Positions 1 through 6,415 of a stretch of 10,474 bases of DNA are shown piece by piece. Location: NCBI GenBank assembly GCA_014885115.2, contig WKLE02000005.1, positions 1 through 10,474 of the forward strand, written 5' to 3'. The stretch is from Asterionellopsis glacialis (taxonomy: Eukaryota; Bacillariophyta; Plagiogrammaphyceae; Rhaphoneidales; Asterionellopsidaceae). The notes under the pieces were generated by a model. The model was not told where the DNA came from and did not search any database. It saw only the letters and a list, made by a program, of their open reading frames with translations. A program made the position numbers and the translations under genes. Position 1 is the stretch's first letter, and the number at the start of each line of letters is the position of its first letter.

Positions 1-516
1 TTGTTCATAAATAGCTTCAAACAAAATTTGATTGGCTGTGGATGTATCAATCATGGTACTACTACTTTTTTGTGTGTTCTCCGTCGCATACCATACAAGT
101 CGATGTGCATTTAATGTATTTGGCCACCATTTCCAATTGGCAAAGTTGGCACCCAAATTATCCTTTTGTCCTTCTTGTTTCAAATGCTTCGTCCACCCGC
201 TTCCACCCCAACGACGATTGTTGTAATCCTTAAAGGTTTCACCGTTTGGATTTGTGGCTGGATCAATCATGTAAGGCTTCCACGTCACATCGACCAAGGA
301 TGCATCATCCTTCAAGGAGGCAATGGCTTGATTGAGACGTTTTTGACCCACATGACACCATGGTCAGGCAAGATCCGAATACACAATCACCGATATTTTT
401 TTCGTATTCATGCTGCTGCTCGACATGTTTGACAATGATAAGGATGTACAAGCTAAAGGTAAACAACAAAAGAGTATCAATAAGCTTAAGAAAAGGCGAG
501 CAGATGCAGTTGGCAT
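1..516 (-). CDS. DsbA/FrnE-like thioredoxin-fold oxidoreductase, candidate selenoprotein (5' part, runs off left edge)
   Basis: A partial gene with 172 codons in the window. The start is the first in-frame ATG, at 516-514; an in-frame TAG lies upstream at 630-628 with no ATG between. Residues 1-25 form a likely signal peptide (basic start, hydrophobic core rich in Leu, then ACTS), followed by a Ser/Thr-rich stretch. The thioredoxin fold begins with KKISVIVYSDLA. The codon expected to be the first Cys of the FrnE CPWC active site is TGA (366-364, residue 51), followed by P-W-C-H-V-G-x-K-R-L (Cys54). The frame then stays open to position 1 with family-like features: W-K-P-Y near residues 79-82, NPNGETF near 89-95, and N-x-x-AHRLVWYA at 133-144. 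This pattern fits a U-x-x-C selenoprotein redox centre. The cis-Pro region, stop codon and any SECIS element lie beyond the edge. The FrnE-like assignment is firm, the Sec reading is inference. A simple nonsense mutation is the alternative. Confidence 0.75.
364..366 (-). other. In-frame TGA at the active-site Cys position, putative selenocysteine codon
   Basis: The TGA falls exactly where DsbA/FrnE proteins have the N-terminal, nucleophilic Cys of CxxC. The resolving Cys three residues on is intact (TGT). Family-like sequence continues uninterrupted for 121 codons afterwards, which is not expected of a genuine stop. Sec replacing the attacking Cys in a thioredoxin-fold UxxC motif is an established pattern in aquatic selenoproteomes. 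The SECIS needed for decoding cannot be seen here. Confidence 0.65.
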
Positions 517-1017
517 GCTGTTAGGATGCTGTGTTGCAAACTCTGTTATTGCAACAGCGATGATTGTCGCTATGCTCAACAAGCAACCATTTGGCACACC
601 ATGGTTTCTCTTCAGTAAGTTAACTAACTAACCTGCACCCATGTGTGTGTAAGTTTTTTCACAGAACAAAAGCTTCTCTATATTCCTACAAGTAGAGATC
701 GGCTTACAGCCGCCTAAGTAATTTCTACCGTACAGGTACGCTATTTCTACAGGATTTCGTTCCATACTGGGCTAAAATCACGAAAATTTTAATTTTTTTC
801 TGTATTTGGGTTCGAGATGGAACTTTGACGTTCTTTTTCACCTTTGGTCCGAACTCGCTATATCACTGAGTCATAAGAGAAGATTCCGTTTCTTTTCAAA
901 ACACTTATCAGAACATTCGTATATAATATATAGTAACGAAATAACTTTATGTTCGCTATTTTTTTTGTCATTATAATTAACTTGACATGCCTTCTCTCCT
1001 TCTCCGACTCCAACCCT
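517..1017. other. AT-rich spacer / 5' region of the FrnE-like gene
   Basis: No coding signal is seen in these 500 bases. Reading on the minus strand, 517-630 is the likely 5' leader of the FrnE-like gene, and an ATG at 602-600 opens a very short out-of-frame uORF. A TATA-like run lies at 919-935. CpG is at ordinary density here, unlike the block that begins near 1140. Two small hairpins at 676-712 are listed separately. Confidence 0.5.
676..712. repeat. Two adjacent short hairpins
   Basis: CTCTA (676-680) pairs with TAGAG (693-697), and immediately after it CGGCT (700-704) pairs with AGCCG (708-712) around a TAC triloop. They sit about 160-200 bases upstream of the FrnE-like start codon. Stems of five pairs can arise by chance; no function is assigned. 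Confidence 0.3.
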
Positions 1018-1191
1018 CTAAGTATTGTTGTTCCCCTTCCCAGTTCCTTTCTTTTTTTTCTTGCCTGAGGAAAAACCACGTTTTTCCTCACCTTCTGCAA
1101 CGCTATAAACCTCATGGATCCTGTCCACAACACACTTGGGCAACATGACTCTGTTACCACTTCCAAGATCATTTCCAAAGATTTGGTCCAT
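1018..1191 (-). CDS. Doubtful small ORF, 57 codons, Lys-rich C-terminus
   Basis: The ORF begins at an ATG in a reasonable context (AACATGG) and encodes a short soluble peptide with the segment LPKCVVDRIHEVY near residues 17-29 and a basic tail GKKKKKGTGKG. I do not recognise it. It lies at the left border of the CpG-poor block, so it may be a fragment of a gene or transposon protein rather than a complete gene. In the minus-strand sequence just upstream there is a GTAAGT donor-like site at about 1255 after an open stretch, so a spliced upstream exon is possible. The composition looks coding-like but the length gives little statistical support. Confidence 0.25.
   Translation of the reverse strand: MDQIFGNDLGSGNRVMLPKCVVDRIHEVYSVAEGEEKRGFSSGKKKKKGTGKGNNNT
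1066..1090. repeat. Perfect 10-bp inverted repeat with 5-base loop
   Basis: TGAGGAAAAA (1066-1075) and TTTTTCCTCA (1081-1090) are exact reverse complements separated by CCACG. The hairpin lies inside the doubtful ORF at 1191-1018 and near the left boundary of the CpG-depleted block. It could act as an RNA structure or be a remnant of insertion; nothing further supports either. Confidence 0.6.
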
Positions 1192-1329
1192 GTTCAACAA
1201 TCAACAACTTAATTCAATCATAGTTTAATGAGCAGTCAGAAGCCTCCATCAACTTACAGGCCATAGCCAAAGATCATCAGTGAGTTGTTTACAACATAAA
1301 GACAACCTGAAAAAAAGCAAGTTGCATAG

Positions 1330-1656
1330 GTTGCAGCAATTATACCAGAAGAGGGTAGTAAAAGTGCTAAGAAGGCACATGTGAAAAATTTGGAAAAAAT
1401 ATCGACTATCAAAAATGAACAAATACAGGAGAGCAATGATGCCTATGTAAGTGAAAACAGTACATTACTTAGGAGACAAGAAAAAGATGAATCGCTGTTA
1501 GTGAGAGATGTGAGCATGCCCTTGAAGAGTGTGTCCAAAAACCAAGAATTAGATTCCATGGAGTGGCTGACAGACAGGGTTTTGCAACTCCATATAATTG
1601 ACTTTGATGAGGACATGGAGATCAATTCTGATGACTCAGACCATGATTTGGTGTGA
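1330..1656 (+). CDS. Unrecognised acidic ORF, exon-like or remnant
   Basis: This frame is open for 109 codons from just after a TAG at 1327-1329 to a TGA at 1654-1656. It has no early ATG (the first in-frame one is near codon 63), so it would have to be an internal or last exon, or a remnant. The residues look protein-like: a Lys-rich start (KSAKKAHVKNLEK), a charged middle, the segment EWLTDRVLQLHIIDFDEDMEI, and an Asp-rich end (NSDDSDHDLV). It lies inside the CpG-poor block but on the opposite strand to the transposase-like frames, so it could belong to a second gene of the same element. The upstream acceptor-like sequence is weak. I assign no function. Confidence 0.3.
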   Translation, partial: VAAIIPEEGSKSAKKAHVKNLEKISTIKNEQIQESNDAYVSENSTLLRRQEKDESLLVRDVSMPLKSVSKNQELDSMEWLTDRVLQLHIIDFDEDMEINSDDSDHDLV

Positions 1657-2356
1657 ATTTTACCCACCAGATCTGTTAGATAGAAAGATAGTCTAATATA
1701 TTCTGGCCCAACATTGCAGATGAGGCCCTTCATAACGTAACTTAGAGCAAATGAACATAAATTTTGTGAATTTAGCATTTTTAGTGTTTTTTTTGGAAAA
1801 AATGGATTTAACTAAGAAATGCATCTGCAAGGTTGGGCCAGATTATAACTAAAAAATGTTATTAGTAAAAGGTTTGGTCCTAATTTCTGACCAAATAATG
1901 GGATGAAACAGATCATTCCCAGAGTGTTGGGGTCTAAAACAAGAAAATTTAAAAAAAATAAAATTTCTAGATAAAAGCATGGAAAATCTGTCCCAGGGGG
2001 GGTTGAATTTTCATGTTTATGAAGAGGAGTGAATGTAAGCTGATCTACCATCTTAATGCCCAATATGTTTCAAAAAAATCTACCTTCTCCCCATTATGTT
2101 GGATTCACCTTTTTATAGTCTTAATCGACAGCTATTTAGATGGGCTTTCGAATGGCACCTCTCTGGAAAACCAAAAATATTTTTGGGGAAGTTATTACAA
2201 AAAGGGTTATTTTTGGTCTCAAGATCTGGAGGGCCAAACCTATGAATATATACAGGGTGTATATTCCAGTAGCACAAAAGTATGAAAATATTATTTATTC
2301 ATGAATATGTTCATAATTTAAAAATATGGGTCTATGTGGAGTCTACTGACCAAATG
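1657..2356. other. Non-coding, CpG-poor AT-rich stretch
   Basis: These 700 bases show no convincing coding frame on either strand. They contain poly-A and poly-T runs, an AT-rich section at 2281-2330 with ATTCATGAAT, and only four or five CpGs. The stretch lies directly downstream of the last transposase-like frame on the minus strand, so it is probably the non-coding 3' part of the decayed element. Confidence 0.4.
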
Positions 2357-4664
2357 TCACAAGTTGGTCAACCTAATCCTGGAATAACTTGAGAACGCTA
2401 CCAACTGCATCTCTGAGGCCCCTGAGAAGGTTTGTGCTACACAGAGTTTCACTTCACCCCATTTATGTGTTCCACGCATGGCTTTCTTGGCCATGAAGCT
2501 AGGAATGTTGCTAAATGGCTTGCTGGAAATTAGTGGCATGCCTGCTCCCAAATTCACAGATGGATCCACACTCAGATGAGCATTGCCATCTTCTAAGCAA
2601 AACATGTCTGCCTCTGCAACAGCTGAATCAAGTTGATTCAATTTTGTGTAAGGTCATGTGATCCATAATTTTGGTTGCATTTACAATCTTTCTGGTGCAA
2701 ACCTCTGGTGTGTTCCCAGACAAACCTGTTTCTTTTTTTTTTGCATTTTTGGATGGTCAGATGGACAAAAATGGAATCTGATTCATTCCTCTTTTCAGGA
2801 TTCTGTTGCTGCATGTCATCACCTGCTTTGCCAGATTTGAATCTGAAAAAATCCTTTTTTGACATGAACTCCCTCTTTTACAAAGAACACAATGATGAAC
2901 AAAAGCATCTCACTGTTCCATTTTTTGTCTGAGTGACATTCAGAGCACCACCTCAAGTTGAACCTGTCTGATGCATTAGTTGTGGTGCATAAATTCCGAT
3001 TTGTGTTGCATCAGTTGAAAATGTTTCAACCTTGCTACATGACTCATCATTGCCAAATGTCTTTTTTTGGATGGACACAGCAGCAGAACCACAATCAACA
3101 ACCACCTTTGAGGTACTCCATGGCAGTTGAGTTCATTTTTTGGGAACAAAACCATTAACAAACAACCACTAACCCTTTTTATTTTCCTATTTTGATGACA
3201 TGATTTTTTCTTGCTTTTGTGTCATGCCTGAAACAAATGTGACAAGCAAAGGGATGTGAATCTGAACAGAGCAGCAGACAACAGCAAAAGATGGTTGAGA
3301 ACGCAGAGAAGAAGAAAAAAGAGTTGTTGATTGTGAGCCCAGGATTGGTTTTGATGCTGCTGCAACTGTAACAAATGATGGTGGTGCGTGCAGTGGGTTG
3401 GCCAACAGTGCAGACAAGGTCCTGACAACCACAAGCAGGGCTTGGTCAAAAAATTGGAAACAACAGCCCTTCAAGCAAAGAGATGCATGTAGGCAAGTGC
3501 AATGATAGAAAGAACAAAACCATTCAGCAACAATGAGAAAAAGGATTCAGACAATTCAGGAAGTGTAAGTTGTGACATGGCAGTTTCAGAACAGGAGAGT
3601 TCAGAGAGTTCCTCAGAGAGCTTTTTTGACCAAGTCAAAAATGTGGATTTTTTGTCCTTCAATGGGCAACCTGCTGTGGTTTGGAGCAGCACCCTGAACA
3701 ATCCTTCCTGAGTGCACATGAAATTGCATCACTAGTGAGACTTTTGTCTCATCAATTGCTAATGATGCAGCAAAGATTTCATCTTTGTTGAATTGTTTTT
3801 TACAGTATATGACAAGAAAATCTCTTGCTTCATCATCTGTCCTGTCAATGAGACTTGAAAGGGTGTCATGGCTTTTATCATAGGTCTGTGCATGTTTTTT
3901 TATTGTCCTTTCTGTGGGCCTGTGAAGATTAGCAGAAAGAATGCATGTGCTGATTTTGGACTGGCTGTATGCATAATTAGATATAAGTTCCTAACTTTTT
4001 CAGATATGTGACTATATTTTGTACCTCTCATCCTCTCCATGGAGTTTTTGAGAAGATCACATATTAAGGTTGATTAAAACTGCAGATTTTTTGGTAGAAT
4101 TCCTTGAAAATGATCAAATCATGTACACTTTTTGTGCCTTACAGATGTGACATTGGCAGATGAGAGAATACATTCACATAATGATTTAACATTAATCTGA
4201 AGCAACTATCCCTCTTTGCTCAAATATTCTTTGTTGATACAAAGAAATCAATAAGTCATGTTCATGGTTTCTGTGGAATGAATATTTCAGTTACCATGAG
4301 CATTAATAATCGCCAAAAGTTTTAAGGTACCATCCAATTTGTCCAAGATATTTGTCTGTAGATTGTGCCAATACCTGCATTTGTTCCCTGCTTTTGGAAT
4401 TAAGAAGAAGTTAAAATCCTCACAGCTAGGTGTTCCTTTTCTTTGTCTCCTGGAATATGAAACATTCCTCGACTCACATGTGGAGCAATAAATAGATAAA
4501 AAAAGTTGATCTGATGAAATTAACGTTTGTAACTTCAGATGGTGTTTAATATTTCCATAAATTATCCAACCCATCTTGGATTGATTCCTTGACCAGTATT
4601 GTACATGGAAGAATACCCCAACAAATCTCGTGATCAAGTGGTCTTGTACTAAGTACTCAAGTCA
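2357..4664 (-). pseudogene. Decayed DDE-type transposase-like gene, multiple frameshifts and stops
   Basis: Protein-like sequence runs along the minus strand but jumps frame repeatedly. In order: about 4664-4287 (C-S-T-C pair, then KAGNKCRYWHNL and LDKLDG); about 4075-3991 (MERMRGTKYSHISEKVRN); 3990-3616, the best part, 125 codons with LHRPTERTIKKHAQTYD, then AIDETKVSLVMQFHVHSGRI; a frame change at the TGA 3615-3613; 3477-2641 in one frame broken by TAG, TAG, TGA, TGA (2955-2953) and TAA (2880-2878); and 2653-2357 in another frame (AEADMFCLEDGNAHLSVDPS). 'Ser-x-Arg-Thr-Ile' followed by 'Asp-Glu' plus a beta-strand-like segment resembles the region before and around the first catalytic Asp of P-element/THAP9-like transposases. 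That family call is tentative; coding decay is much better supported. A further frame upstream (4871-4701, from ATG) may be its N-terminus. Confidence 0.55.
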
Positions 4665-4670
4665 CTTTCT

Positions 4671-4724
4671 GGAAGGAAGAAGAATCAGAAGAAGAAGTTT
4701 CTACTTCTTTTGTAGAATTCCTTC
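4671..4724. repeat. GAA/TTC-rich imperfect hairpin
   Basis: An outer GAAGGAA (4672-4678) matches TTCCTTC (4718-4724), and an inner AAGAAGT (4692-4698) matches ACTTCTT (4703-4709) around a TTCT loop. A second short inverted repeat, GAAGATTCTTC, follows near 4733-4743. The element lies just upstream (minus strand sense) of the transposase-like frames and could be an end structure of the element, but purine-rich runs fold this way easily. Confidence 0.4.
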
Positions 4725-5163
4725 ATGTGAGAGAAGATTCTTCTTTTGATGAGTGGTGGCAGAAAGGTTGGACATGTTTACATAGGCCGGTTTCTTAATA
4801 ATTTTATCCTCTTTTGTTTGAATTTTGAAGAAAGTTTTTATGGAGCATTGCTTTTTCCATGCCTGTTCCATTTGTAGGCGAACCGAAAACCGATACAAAA
4901 AATTGTTCTACGTACTACTAGTAGAGGCCTCACAGGTCCTTGATCAACCGTTTCCTACCGTCTGTCTGTAAATTGTTGGAGAAACTTTTGGGGGAACTCA
5001 TTTTCACCCCAGACATGTTAGACTGGTTCATTTTAAACAAATTGGTGCGACCAAAAAAATGTGCAGATTCAACGTGAACCCCTGTATGTACTGATATTTT
5101 TCAATTATTTGAGGTGAGTTACTATTATTTTTGCATTTGTAAAAAGTCGTCTATTCCAATTTT

Positions 5164-5185
5164 CATGGTAAGTATTACCACCATG
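5164..5185. repeat. Inverted repeat just past the COG1 stop codon
   Basis: CATGGTAA (5164-5171), a GTA loop, then TTACC-A-CCATG (5175-5185) form a stem with one small bulge. It lies 10 bases downstream of the COG1 TAA on the minus strand and would be in the 3' UTR. It may affect mRNA 3' processing, but no polyadenylation signal was identified with it. Confidence 0.4.
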
Positions 5186-5194
5186 TCAGCTTTT

Positions 5195-6384
5195 TTACTT
5201 CTTTTTCAACATGGAACTAAAAAACCCTAATCCGCTACTTACAACACCAAAACCATCACCTGCATCCTGTTTTCCTTGTGACATACTCTTGTCACCACTA
5301 CCAGCTCCTGCCCCACGACGATACTTACCACGTGCTTGCAATTCATTTAGGGATCGTTCGGATTGAATAGGGAGTAACACAAATCGTCTTGAGGACGGAA
5401 GAGGATTATGTAACAAGGGTGCACTAGAAGATGAACCACTCATAGCACTCGTGGTAGTACCAGCCAACATAACATCATGCTGATGTTGTTTGGCTGACAT
5501 ATCTTCTTCACCAAATAAGGCAGATAATAATAAATCACAAACCTCAAGTACATGACGATGTTTACCTTCAATAACTTGCAATACCTCATCAGATTTGCCG
5601 CTAGCCGAAGTTAGTAACAATGCATTATTAAAAATATCCTGCGCTTTGACATGTGCTTCTTCAAATAATATTTGAGGACTTTTCTTTTCCTCCTCTTCCT
5701 CCTCCATGGCATCCTCCTCGTCATCATCATTTTGATAATAGTAATTATCTTGTTGTGCCTGTTGTTGCTGTTGTGCTTTTAGACTTTCTTCTTGTTGTAA
5801 ATAATGGAATCCATATTTATTCCTTTCAAAGAAACAATGTTTCAAAAAGGATACATCTGAATAGAATTGTATACATGCAGATGGTACTGCTTTAGTACTA
5901 TCAAATAAAGTCCCACCACCATTGGATTTACCACCAGTATCAGTATCCTTCTTCTCTTCATCAGATGACAACGACGATGATGACACTGCTAATACCTTAT
6001 CTAAGGATGTTGCCACTAAGGATAAGGCTTGATCTAACAATGCCCATCGTATCGTATCAGTCATGGTGGCAATGTTTTGATCCTTCGTACTATTGTTTTC
6101 TATACCTAATGCTATCGCATATTCATTCGATGGTACAGGCATGAGTGAATCAGATGGGCATATACTGCGATTCAATACAGAGGAAACCGACAAAAGATAT
6201 CCAACAACATGAGGTGATACATTTCCAATCAAGGGTTTCATTTCTTCGTCTTGATTGGTTTTGGTATTATCTTGGTCATCGTTCAAAAAGTCACCAATCT
6301 CTTGTAGCATATCATCTTGTACTGCTGCAGCTGCAGCCTCGGGATCATAAATACGTTTATATTCCATTTCAGTCATTGCCGTAT

Positions 6385-6415
<31 letters not shown>

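Larger units (their letters stand above)
1140..4440. mobile_element. CpG-depleted block, decayed transposable element region
   Basis: By eye I count only about eleven CpG dinucleotides in these 3.3 kb. None occurs between about 3388 and 4310, although the GC content is near 38%. TpG and CpA are abundant. The neighbouring COG1 gene has roughly one CpG every 20 bases. Such loss is the known footprint of long-term cytosine methylation followed by deamination. The block holds the interrupted transposase-like frames on the minus strand (about 4664-2357) and an acidic plus-strand ORF (1330-1656). I found no clear terminal inverted repeats or target-site duplication, so the true ends are unknown; the depletion fades out between about 4440 and 4860 on the right. 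Confidence 0.6.
4665..5194. other. Spacer between fossil element and COG1 3' end
   Basis: No confident gene. A minus-strand frame from an ATG at 4871-4869 to a stop at 4701 (Lys-rich, about 56 codons) could be an N-terminal remnant of the transposase-like gene. CpG returns to normal from about 4860. The stretch also contains CTACTAGTAG (4915-4924) and hairpins at 4671-4724 and 5164-5185, described separately. The part next to 5194 is the likely 3' UTR of COG1. Confidence 0.4.

Noticed and set aside
364..516. A complete 50-residue secreted peptide ending at the TGA at 366-364
   Set aside because: Clear DsbA/FrnE family sequence continues in frame immediately after the TGA, so the TGA is better read as recoded (or as a mutation) than as the natural end of a small protein.
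517..597. A longer N-terminus for the FrnE-like protein starting at 597
   Set aside because: The codon at 597-595 is GTG, not ATG, and no in-frame ATG lies between the upstream TAG (630-628) and 516. The ATG at 516 also begins a typical signal peptide.
4039..4170. An intron (donor CT|GTAAGG, acceptor CTGCAG) inside the transposase-like remnant
   Set aside because: Joining at these sites runs straight into a TAA in the continuing frame, so frameshift decay explains the break better.
5236..5248. GTAAGT splice donor near the end of COG1
   Set aside because: The frame reads through to a sensible stop 15 codons later and there is no good acceptor just downstream, so an intron is not needed.
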